This document shows, one piece after another, positions 13,999 to 20,269 of a stretch of DNA of 20,269 nt. The notes beneath the pieces were generated by a model, which ran no database searches, was not told where the DNA came from, and saw only the letters and a list, made by a program, of their open reading frames with translations. The DNA comes from CAHJXF01 sp038240015 (GTDB taxonomy: Bacteria; Pseudomonadota; Gammaproteobacteria; Burkholderiales; Burkholderiaceae_D). The DNA is taken from contig JBBSEF010000054.1 of the NCBI GenBank assembly GCA_038240015.1, positions 1-20,269 on the forward strand. The letters run 5' to 3'. Numbering within the stretch: the first letter of the stretch is position 1; the number at the start of each line of letters is the position of its first letter. A program made the position numbers and the translations under genes.

Positions 13999-14721
13999 TC
14001 AGGCCTCTACACGATCGAGCCGATATCCGTAGCCATACACTGGCATGATTCGATACCCGCTCGCAGGTCCGAGTTCGAGCTTGGAGCGCAGCCGCGACAC
14101 ATGCGTGTCCATGGTCCTTGACGATACGTCGGCATCGCCGCCCCACACCGTTTCGCGTATGTGATTGCGCGACAGCGGACGCCCCGCGTTTCGAAACAGC
14201 AGCAGCCCGAGATCGAATTCCTTTTGCGTCATCGTGACGCGCCGCGCGACGCTTTTCCCTTCGTCCCCGTCGAGCGCAAACGAGACTTCGCAGGCGTCGG
14301 AATGAAACGAGAAAGGCGCGAACTCGTAGCGCTCGAGCGTCTCGTTCGGATTCGAGCGACGCAGCAACGCCTGCAAGCGCGCCACCAGTTCGGAAGGTCG
14401 CAGCGGCTTGATCAGATAATCGTCGGCTCCCGCGGACAGACCCTCGATGATGTCGTCTTCGCGTCCGCCGGCCACCATCAGCAAGACCGGCATGCGCGTC
14501 GCGGCGGCGCGCGCATGGCGCAATACCTCGTCGCTTGCTGCGCCGCGGGCATTCGCGTCCACCTGCCAGTCAAGGATCAATGCGTCGAAGGGCTGCGCGC
14601 GCGCCGCTTCGGCGAGCATCGCGGCATCGGTGTAAAGATCGCAGTCGAAGCCCGACTTCCCGAGGGCCTGCACGATCATCGATTGCTCGGAAGGGTCGTC
14701 GTCAAAGATCGCGATTCGCAT
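13999..14721 (-). CDS. OmpR-family response regulator (orphan)
   Basis: 240 aa. The receiver domain (1-~118) has the acidic pocket IAIFDDDP, phospho-acceptor Asp51 (ALILDWQVD) and Lys105 (GADDYLIKPLRPSEL). A winged-helix DNA-binding domain (about 130-240) reads VTMTQKEFDLGLLLFRNAGR, then SRTMDTHVSRLRSKLEL and YGYGYRLDRV. ATG 14721 is preferred over an in-frame TTG at 14742 because receiver domains start MRIAIFDDD. The conserved switch Thr/Ser before Ala (usually LTA) appears to be Val83 (LMVAGG). No histidine kinase gene is adjacent, so its partner and targets are unknown. It is divergent from the Sel1-repeat gene, with only 35 bp between them. Confidence 0.92.
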   Translation of the reverse strand: MRIAIFDDDPSEQSMIVQALGKSGFDCDLYTDAAMLAEAARAQPFDALILDWQVDANARGAASDEVLRHARAAATRMPVLLMVAGGREDDIIEGLSAGADDYLIKPLRPSELVARLQALLRRSNPNETLERYEFAPFSFHSDACEVSFALDGDEGKSVARRVTMTQKEFDLGLLLFRNAGRPLSRNHIRETVWGGDADVSSRTMDTHVSRLRSKLELGPASGYRIMPVYGYGYRLDRVEA

Positions 14722-14756
14722 CGTGTCAACCGAGCCATTCAACTAAACTCATCATC

Positions 14757-15506
14757 ATGTTGCGTCGTCACTCTTTCTTTCTGATCGCTCTTCTTGCATC
14801 GGGCATCTTGATCGAAGTGTCGAGTACCGCTCGCGCCGCCGACTTCGGCGCGGCGCCGCCTGCCGCATCGGAGCCGGCGTCAACGTCTCGACGCGCCCAG
14901 ACGCTACCACCCCCCACGCAGGATGCGGACCTCAAGCGCGCCTATGCGGCTTACGAGCGCGATGACCGCGCGGCCGCTTACGCATCCTATCTGCGCGCAG
15001 CCAGGCGCGGTCAGGCGATCGGCCAATACAACGTGGCCGTGATGGCGTTCAACGGCGAAGGCACGAAGCGCGACGTGGCCGCATCGCGCCTATGGCTCAC
15101 GCGCGCGGCCAGCCAGGGCTTCGCACTCGCGCAATACAACCTCGGCCTGCTCTACGAAAGCGGCAACGGATTCGAGCGCTCGCAAAAAAATGCGAGCACA
15201 TGGTTCCTGCGCGCCGCCGAGCAGGGCAACGTGGACGCGCAACTCGCGGTGGCCACGCAATATCTGCTCGGTCGCGGCATCGAGAAAAGCGACGCACGTG
15301 CCGCCGAGTGGTACGAGCGCGCGGCCAAGGGCGGCAACATGGACGCGCAATACAACATCGCGAGTCTCTACGAACACGGTGAGGGCGTCACGCCGGATCG
15401 CGACCGCGCGATTCACTGGTATGCCGAGGCCGGCAAGCAGGGTGATCGTGCCGCGATCGAAAAGGTCAAGGTGCTGTCGGCGGCTGCGGCGAAGAAACGG
15501 CGTTGA
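14757..15506 (+). CDS. Exported Sel1-repeat (SLR/TPR-like) protein
   Basis: 249 aa. The N-terminal signal peptide is FFLIALLASGILIEVSSTARA, cleaved near residue 30. From about residue 60 there are at least four Sel1-like repeats with the A-x-x-x-Y/L-G/N-x-G-x-G pattern, including QAIGQYNVAVMAFNGEGTKR, FALAQYNLGLLYESGNG, DAQLAVATQYLLGRGIEKS and DAQYNIASLYEHGEGVTPDR. Each pairs with a W-x-x-R/E-AA helix. Such solenoids mediate protein-protein contacts in the periplasm or envelope. ATG 14757 gives the signal peptide; upstream sequence is antisense to the response regulator. Its 3' end overlaps the convergent membrane-protein gene by 41 bp. Partners are unknown. Confidence 0.92.
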   Translation: MLRRHSFFLIALLASGILIEVSSTARAADFGAAPPAASEPASTSRRAQTLPPPTQDADLKRAYAAYERDDRAAAYASYLRAARRGQAIGQYNVAVMAFNGEGTKRDVAASRLWLTRAASQGFALAQYNLGLLYESGNGFERSQKNASTWFLRAAEQGNVDAQLAVATQYLLGRGIEKSDARAAEWYERAAKGGNMDAQYNIASLYEHGEGVTPDRDRAIHWYAEAGKQGDRAAIEKVKVLSAAAAKKRR

Positions 15507-16068
15507 GGGTTTCGCCTTCATTCGCGCTGTGCCCCGCTTTGTAACCCGCGCCGTGGCCCGCAGCGTGCCGCCAATTTAGAATCCCGATCGCATAGCTGGT
15601 GTAGTAGCCGGCCAGCACGCCCAGGATCAGCAACGTCAACGGGCTTTGGCCCATCGTCTGAATCGAGGCCGCATCGATGTGTCCGGTCGCCAGATAAATC
15701 GCACCGAAGCGATAGATCAGCCGAGCGATCAGAAGCACCGACAGCGCGATACCGATCACGGCATTCGGCGTGTAGAACAATCCCGCTTCGGTCACTTCGA
15801 ACTTCGTCAGCCGCAGCCCGAACCAAGCGAGGGCGGCGCCGATCACGACACCGCCCGCCAATCCTTCGAGCAAACCGAGATCACGAAATCCCGAGAGCCC
15901 GAGCATGACCACGAGAATCGGAAAGAAGATCGCGGTCAACACGAGACGGCGCGTGCGTATCGGTTGACGTCCGATCAGCCGCCGCACCCGGGCGACCAGG
16001 CGCCAGCCGATCAGCGCGACGAGCAGGACTGGAATCAGTGCCGAAAGAGAAACGGGAATGGTGGTCAT
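15466..16068 (-). CDS. Integral membrane protein, DUF1453/CcdC-like
   Basis: 200 aa with about five membrane segments, including LIPVLLVALIGW, LVLTAIFFPILVVMLGL, GGVVIGAALAWFGL, IGIALSVLLIARLIYRFGAI and LTLLILGVLAGYYTSYAIGI. The order RTRRL, then LAGGVVIGAALAWFGLRLTK, then FEVTEAGLFYTPN fits the DUF1453/CcdC-like family, whose function is not settled. The cytoplasmic tail after residue 170 is Gly/His-rich and poorly conserved. ATG 16068 lacks a strong ribosome site. It lies 34 bp after the methyltransferase stop on the same strand and is likely cotranscribed. Its end overlaps the Sel1 gene on the other strand. Confidence 0.75.
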   Translation of the reverse strand: MTTIPVSLSALIPVLLVALIGWRLVARVRRLIGRQPIRTRRLVLTAIFFPILVVMLGLSGFRDLGLLEGLAGGVVIGAALAWFGLRLTKFEVTEAGLFYTPNAVIGIALSVLLIARLIYRFGAIYLATGHIDAASIQTMGQSPLTLLILGVLAGYYTSYAIGILNWRHAAGHGAGYKAGHSANEGETLNAVSSPQPPTAP

Positions 16069-16101
16069 GTGGTCCGTATGTAATCGTCCGGGACCCGACA
16101 G

Positions 16102-16725
16102 CTAGGCACGCCAGACACTCGCCAGCCAAGGTTGCTGATCGCGCGGAAGCCCCGCGGGTCGGTAGTAGTGCTCCAGCTCTGCGAAGCCCGCCGCGGTCAT
16201 ATGGCGGCGCCACGTTTCGAGATCGTGATAGACGCCGAACCGTCCGCGGTTCCAGCCTTCCTGCCCTTCACCTCGCGGGTTGGAACTGAACAAGGCGCCA
16301 CCTGGTTTCAGCGTGGCATGCAGCGCGCGCAGCACGCGCGGCAGTTCATCGGTCGGCACATGGAACAGGACGGCATTGGCAAACACGCCGTCGAAGCGCG
16401 CGGCCGGTAGCTCGAGTGCGAACAGGTTCTGCTCCCACACTTCGCATCCGCTATAGGCACGCGCCATTGCCGCGAACGGCGGCGACGCCTCGAGGCCGAT
16501 GGCCGTGTGGCCGAGTTCGGTAAAACTCTTGAGGTCGCGACCCGGCCCGCAACCCACGTCGAGGATCGCCGACGGCGGCATGCCTTCCACGTGCCGGAGC
16601 AGGGCCGCGATGTTCTGGCTGACATCGTGATCACGAGTGCCTTCCCAGAAGTTTTCGGCGCGCTCGTTGTAGTGAGCGAGCGTCTGGGTGGCGATGTGGT
16701 CGAGTTCTTCGGGGGTCAGAGGCAT
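16102..16725 (-). CDS. Class I SAM-dependent methyltransferase
   Basis: 207 aa. The Rossmann SAM site is AILDVGCGPGRDLKSF (about 53-68), followed by the acidic strand end TAIGLEAS, FDGVFANAVLFHVP (motif IV region) and LKPGGALFSSNPRG. This is a methyltransferase-11/25 type; the substrate cannot be deduced. The N-terminus, LAHYNERAENFWEGTRDHDV, resembles small-molecule methyltransferases with this opening. ATG 16725 is chosen because upstream codons (the frame continues to 16929) run through the tRNA-Phe fragment and cannot be native coding sequence. It abuts the left edge of the island, and cotranscription with the membrane-protein gene is likely. Confidence 0.9.
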   Translation of the reverse strand: MPLTPEELDHIATQTLAHYNERAENFWEGTRDHDVSQNIAALLRHVEGMPPSAILDVGCGPGRDLKSFTELGHTAIGLEASPPFAAMARAYSGCEVWEQNLFALELPAARFDGVFANAVLFHVPTDELPRVLRALHATLKPGGALFSSNPRGEGQEGWNRGRFGVYHDLETWRRHMTAAGFAELEHYYRPAGLPRDQQPWLASVWRA

Positions 16726-16848
16726 GGCCGCATATTGCCACTGCCGTATCGACTCGAAGCGTAGATGCCGTGGCCGCAATTCCGGTCGCGTCACATCCAA
16801 AGACGAAAACGACCTGGGCGAATCGCCAGGCTCTTGGTTGTGCTGTGG

Positions 16849-16885
16849 TCGGGGCGGAATCGAACCACCGACACGCGGATTTTCA
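16849..16885 (-). repeat. Duplicated 3' part of tRNA-Phe (att site scar)
   Basis: These 37 bases are identical to 20136-20172, covering the tRNA-Phe sequence from the anticodon loop through the T-arm into the acceptor 3' strand. Identity stops in the anticodon loop on one side and before the CCA on the other. Both copies are in the same orientation. This is the expected direct repeat left by a tyrosine-recombinase element integrating at a tRNA 3' end. It is not a functional tRNA, since the 5' half is absent. Confidence 0.9.
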
Positions 16886-17992
16886 TTGTTGGTTGCGGGC
16901 CTTCCCGCTTCTTCCGCCACGGCCTGCAAAGGCGTGTTCAGTCCACGGACGCTGGCGCTCCGTGCAGAGGACGCGCCGGCCCCCCAACACGAGCCGGCGC
17001 CACAGGGCGTGAGTTCGATGGCGGCGTTCGGTCAATCGCTTCGTTGATCGCAACTTCAGCAGCTCGACGGCCTATCTCGATCGCATCATGACGGTTAGAC
17101 TCGGAAATACCGTCGCCCTCCAAACCGTTTGCCGTTTCGAACCGCCAGCAGAATCGGTAACGGCCGAAAGCCGTAACGATTACGACGTAGGTCGTTCCGT
17201 TCCAAGAGTGCTCGTGGCGCAACGTAGGTGCCTCTTCAGAAGAGTGACTGTCGGGTTCTGCCTATCACCTTGGCTGGCATGGGTCATTAAAACGCCGTAA
17301 CGTCTTTCAAGGGGATAGGGGCTTCTTCGGCACGAGCTTCGGAAACAAGAGGTCAGCGGGACTCGAAGGCTTGCCAGAAACGCGCTATCAGGCCGCGGAG
17401 GATCGGCATGTTCCGTGCGCGTCGGGATGTGACGCGTTCGGTCGGGCACGAATCCTTAGGGGTCCGAACCGCAGACCCCTCAACGCAGGGAGTGCAACGG
17501 ATGTGCCAAGCGTCTGCGCTCCGCAGGTGATCGTTGTGGCCGAGCTTCCCAGGCAGTCCAACGATAGGCGGGGCCTGTTTACTGCACCAGGGGCAGTCCA
17601 ACGCCGTCGCCCTCGGACGGTCAAGCAATGCCCTCCCGGCACCGGCGCACTCAGTAATTTGCAACTGCCGGCTTTGTGGAGGCACCTGAATTTTGCCGTA
17701 CCGGTACTCGACAGTACGCGCGGTCGTTCATGGGTAGATGAGACCGGTCTTGATAGCGCAGCGTACGGCATCGAGGTGGATGATGCGCTCGAGATCGCAG
17801 AACAGACCGAGGTGTGATGCGGCGTCGGGCCGGGGAGGGCGCTTCCCGGCCAAGAGCCGACGTCGGAGTCATGTTCTCCATCGCAGACATTTGCGCACCG
17901 GTGCCGTCCAAATCGATCGCTGCTTGACCAACACCACTGGACCCGAAATACTCGCGTTCGTATGGGTGAAATCCTATCCTTCGCAGAATCCA
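16886..17992. other. Left part of the island, mostly without recognisable genes
   Basis: Apart from the small minus-strand frame at 16938-17222 no gene is supported. There is a 7-bp hairpin (aggggtc 17458-17464 with gacccct 17474-17480, 9-nt loop). A short minus-strand stretch, 17728-17814, reads HLGLFCDLERIIHLDAV and resembles reading frames often seen beside insertion sequences. Long frames at 17371-17817 (plus) and 17388-17993 (minus) look like chance openings in GC-rich DNA. Confidence 0.5.
16938..17222 (-). CDS. Small hypothetical protein, C-terminus probably altered by the island edge
   Basis: 94 aa from TTG 17222 (GAGG eight bases upstream; no ATG or GTG is available before the in-frame stop at 17262-17264). 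The first ~65 residues look like a folded unit: HEHSWNGTTYVVIVTAFGRY, then WRFETANGLEG, then a helix SESNRHDAIEIGRRAAEVAI. This pattern, a short beta-sheet then a helix, resembles small uncharacterised proteins of Burkholderia-type genomes. The last ~29 residues are Pro/Ala-rich and look like read-through past the natural end. Function is unknown. Confidence 0.4.
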   Translation of the reverse strand: MRHEHSWNGTTYVVIVTAFGRYRFCWRFETANGLEGDGISESNRHDAIEIGRRAAEVAINEAIDRTPPSNSRPVAPARVGGPARPLHGAPASVD

Positions 17993-19690
17993 ATGGTGCA
18001 TGACCTACTTTTTAGTAACGCGCTGATCTTCGATGACACGGGGAGACCGCCCATGGTGGGTGATGTCGCCGTCATGCACGGTCGCATCGCGGCGATCGGC
18101 TCCACCCTCGGCGCGTCGGCGCGCGAGGTGATCGCGGCCGACGGCCTCGCACTAATGCCCGGCATCATCGACAGCCACACGCACTTCGACGCCCAGATCA
18201 CGTGGGACCCGTATGTCCGGCCGTCGCCCGGGCTGGGAGTGACCACCGCGGTGATCGGCAATTGCGGGTTCACGATCGCGCCATGCAAGCCGGAGGACCG
18301 CGACCTCACGATGCGCAATCTCACGCAGGTCGAGGGCATGTCACTCGACGCGCTGCGGCAGGGGATTGCGTGGGACTTCGAGACCTTTCCCGAGTACATG
18401 GCACAACTCAGGCGCCACGGGTGCGCCGTCAACATCGCCGCCTACCTCGGTCACAGCAGCGTGCGCACCTATGTGATGGGAGGTGACGCATCGAAGCGCG
18501 CGGCCACCGACACCGAGATTGAAGCGATGCAGGCCATCGTCCGTGAGGCGTTGCAGGCTGGTGCCGTCGGTTTCGCCAGTAGCACTTCGCCCGCCCATAA
18601 CGGCGAGGGCGGCCTACCGATGCCTTCGCGCCTCGCCGACGATCATGAAATGCACGCGCTGGTTACGGCGATGAGCGAATGCGGTCACGCCGTCTACATG
18701 CTAACCAAGGGCGGGCACACGTCCGTTCCGTTTCTCGAATCGCTTGCCGCGGACAGCGGCCGCCCGGTCATGATCGCCGCGCTGCTGCACAACAGCACCA
18801 ACCCGCAGGCGGTTTTCGACGATCTCGACGGAATCGCTGCCGCCAACACGCGCGGGCATGCGCTGATCGGCCAGGTATCGTGCTGCCCGCTTACGATGGA
18901 TTTCACGATGCAGTCGCCGTATCCGGTGGAGGGGCTGAAGAGCTGGAAGCCCGCTCTGGGTCTGCACGGCGATGCGCTGAAGACGATGCTCGCGAGTCAG
19001 ACATTCCGCGGCGGCGTGCGCGCCGAATTGGCGACCACGACCAACTTCCGCCTATTCAACGGCGAGTGGAACAAGGTCCAGGTGGTGGAAACCGCGACAC
19101 CGGTCAATGCGCGGTACGAGCAGCGATCCATCGCTGACCTCGCGCGAACTGAGGGCCGTGACCCGCTCGACGTGATGCTCGATCTGGCAGTCGAAGAAGA
19201 CCTGCAAACGGTCTTCACGGCGCAATTGCTCAATTCCGACGAAGAAGCTGTCGGCCGCATGCTCAACCACCCGCACAGCATCGTGAGCCTGAGCGATGCC
19301 GGTGCGCACCTCACCTTCTTCAACGACGCCGGCTTCGGCCTGCACCTGATGGGACACTGGGCGCGCGACTTGGGAGTGATGCCAATGAGCGAAGCAGTGC
19401 GCCGGCTCACCAGCCAGCCGGCGCGGGTGTTCGGGATGCGCGGGCGCGGCGTCGTCCGCGAGGGTTATGCGGCGGACTTGCTATTGTTTGATCCGGAGAC
19501 AGTGGCACGTGGACCCAAGCGTCGTGTGTTTGACTTCCCCGGTGGCGCGCCGCGATTAACCACTGATGCGGTGGGAGTGCGCGGCGTCTGGGTCAATGGG
19601 CAGAAGGTCGCGGATGCGAATGGGGTGATGGACTCGGCGCCGCTGGCGGGGAAGTTGCTGACTGGTTTTTCGGCAGGGAGTGAGCCGTAA
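17993..19690 (+). CDS. Amidohydrolase, N-acyl-D-amino-acid deacylase-like
   Basis: 565 aa. Members hydrolyse N-acyl-D-amino acids or related amides with a zinc centre in a TIM-barrel. The N-terminal beta-sandwich (1-~55) precedes LMPGIIDSHTHFDAQ, with metal ligands H62 and H64 and D66 nearby. NCGFTIAPC holds the conserved cysteine (C91) typical of D-aminoacylases, and HSIVSLSDAGAHL contains the catalytic Asp. The end is GYAADLLLFDPETV, then VWVNGQKV, which closes the sandwich. Length fits the COG3653-like subgroup. ATG 17993 is preferred because upstream sequence in frame is island DNA with no similarity; no clear ribosome site is seen. It is the only intact cargo gene of the tRNA-Phe island. 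The substrate is uncertain. Confidence 0.88.
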   Translation: MVHDLLFSNALIFDDTGRPPMVGDVAVMHGRIAAIGSTLGASAREVIAADGLALMPGIIDSHTHFDAQITWDPYVRPSPGLGVTTAVIGNCGFTIAPCKPEDRDLTMRNLTQVEGMSLDALRQGIAWDFETFPEYMAQLRRHGCAVNIAAYLGHSSVRTYVMGGDASKRAATDTEIEAMQAIVREALQAGAVGFASSTSPAHNGEGGLPMPSRLADDHEMHALVTAMSECGHAVYMLTKGGHTSVPFLESLAADSGRPVMIAALLHNSTNPQAVFDDLDGIAAANTRGHALIGQVSCCPLTMDFTMQSPYPVEGLKSWKPALGLHGDALKTMLASQTFRGGVRAELATTTNFRLFNGEWNKVQVVETATPVNARYEQRSIADLARTEGRDPLDVMLDLAVEEDLQTVFTAQLLNSDEEAVGRMLNHPHSIVSLSDAGAHLTFFNDAGFGLHLMGHWARDLGVMPMSEAVRRLTSQPARVFGMRGRGVVREGYAADLLLFDPETVARGPKRRVFDFPGGAPRLTTDAVGVRGVWVNGQKVADANGVMDSAPLAGKLLTGFSAGSEP

Positions 19691-20128
19691 CAGGTAGCAT
19701 TGGCTGCATCACGTAGACAGTAGGTCGAGGTATTTGCGTTTCAGGAAATGGACCGCAAGAGCGGCACCCCGCAGAACGACTAGACAATACATCTGCCAAG
19801 TCTGCGGAAAATTTGAGCGCAATGAGGGCGGCGTTGCTGGACGGATCGACAGGGCTCTCCGTGCTTGTGCGACTACCACAATGGCGAGACGCCATTTCGC
19901 TTGCGAACGACCGCTTTGAAGCGCCGCGAAATGTCCACAAGGGTCGGGTGCTGCCGCATGTCGGGCGGTGCGCGTGCGCGGCCCGAAGGACTGCTCGCGG
20001 ATACCGCGACGGTTAATTAGTGCCAGACTTCAGCATGGCAGGAGTTTTTTCCTGGCGCGACTACACAGGAAAATTGCACAAAGCATAACGGCCTGCGTGC
20101 GCGAACACATGCAAGCCGTTGATATAGA
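19691..20128. other. Right part of the island, no gene recognised
   Basis: This is where an integrase would normally sit next to the tRNA, yet no integrase-like motif is visible in either strand. Short frames (19734-19919, 19813-20016 plus; 19593-19940 minus) have no recognisable domain. A small hairpin, cagga-gttttt-tcctg, lies near 20038-20053. Confidence 0.5.
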
Positions 20129-20204
20129 TGGTGGCTCGGGGCGGAATCGAACCACCGACACGCGGATTTTCAATCCGCTGCTCTACCGACTGAGCTACCG
20201 AGCC
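20129..20204 (-). tRNA. tRNA-Phe(GAA)
   Basis: 76 nt with encoded CCA on the minus strand. Acceptor GGCTCGG (20204-20198) pairs with CCGAGCC (20139-20133); D-stem GCTC/GAGC with loop AGTCGGTA; anticodon stem GCGGA/TCCGC around TTGAAAA, anticodon GAA; T-arm GGTGG-TTCGATT-CCGCC; discriminator A, CCA at 20131-20129. The gene is intact; its 3' part was regenerated by the island end. Confidence 0.97.
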
Positions 20205-20214
20205 AAGGGTGCGG

Positions 20215-20244
20215 ATTATACGCAGCGCGTCGCGGCAGCGGCAA
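20215..20244 (-). promoter_or_regulatory. Promoter of tRNA-Phe
   Basis: On the minus strand TTGCCG (20244-20239), an 18-bp spacer and a perfect TATAAT (20220-20215); the predicted start is a few bases before the tRNA 5' end. No other gene is visible from here to the window end. Confidence 0.75.
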
Positions 20245-20269
20245 GCGAGTGCGGAGTGACGACGAAGCC

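Larger units (their letters stand above)
16849..20172. mobile_element. Small genomic island in tRNA-Phe
   Basis: About 3.3 kb lies between the 37-bp direct repeats (16849-16885 and 20136-20172), the right copy being inside an intact tRNA-Phe gene. Inside are one intact gene (amidohydrolase 17993-19690), a small hypothetical frame (16938-17222), and non-coding or decayed DNA. No integrase, excisionase or transposase is recognisable, so it is a reduced, probably immobile remnant or a passenger mobilised in trans. Confidence 0.75.

Noticed and set aside
16849..16885. A second functional tRNA-Phe
   Set aside because: The 5' half (acceptor strand, D-arm and half of the anticodon arm) is missing and the acceptor 3' end is altered; it is a partial duplicate.
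16726..16929. N-terminal extension of the methyltransferase frame
   Set aside because: It translates the tRNA-Phe fragment and island edge; methyltransferase similarity starts at ATG 16725.
17388..17993. 201-codon minus-strand frame in the island
   Set aside because: Ser/Pro/Arg-rich without any recognisable fold, overlapping other frames; most likely a chance opening.
19734..19919. Zinc-finger-like CQVCGKF in a short plus-strand frame
   Set aside because: Only one CxxC with no second pair of ligands, and no start context; coincidence is more likely.

Overview
The window reads as a chromosomal segment of a GC-rich betaproteobacterium, most likely order Burkholderiales and plausibly Burkholderiaceae. 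The evidence is gene content and order: petC-sspA-sspB-tRNA-Thr, then hemA-prfA-prmC-(insert)-grxD, plus serC-serA. No rRNA or CRISPR array is present, and the species cannot be named from the sequence alone.

Layout. 1-2063: the 3' part of cytochrome c1 (petC), a strong terminator, sspA, sspB and tRNA-Thr(UGU). 2064-3191: an accessory stretch after the tRNA with gene fragments on both strands, a 37-nt hairpin and a good sigma-54 (-24/-12) promoter. 3192-4946: an intact PEP-CTERM protein gene with a terminator behind it. 5108-5518: a small exported-type protein with a carboxypeptidase-regulatory-like fold. 5531-6535 (minus): a 5'-truncated mtnA and a DUF1810 gene. 6616-9596 (minus): serA, serC, a nucleotidyltransferase and its small translationally coupled partner. 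9738-13949 (minus): grxD with its terminator, a helical lipoprotein with its own promoter, prmC, prfA and hemA. 13999-14721 (minus): an orphan OmpR-type response regulator, divergent from a Sel1-repeat protein (14757-15506, plus). 15466-16725 (minus): a DUF1453/CcdC-like membrane protein and a class I methyltransferase. 16849-20172: a small genomic island, bounded by a 37-bp duplicated 3' part of tRNA-Phe and the intact tRNA-Phe, and carrying one intact amidohydrolase.

How the genes work together. HemA makes glutamate-1-semialdehyde for tetrapyrroles. PrfA (RF1) is modified on its GGQ glutamine by PrmC, and the two genes overlap by ATGA. SerA and SerC are the first two steps of serine synthesis and overlap. 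SspB feeds substrates to ClpXP, and SspA binds RNA polymerase.

The least ordinary observations are: a ~20-residue serine/asparagine/alanine insertion in RF1 built from three 12-bp repeats, close to the stop-codon recognition tripeptide; the tRNA-Phe-bounded mini-island with no integrase left; the two-gene nucleotidyltransferase module, which may be a toxin-antitoxin-like pair; and the sigma-54 site in front of the PEP-CTERM gene. I did not find a clearly new multi-gene system. The nucleotidyltransferase/small-protein pair is the nearest candidate.
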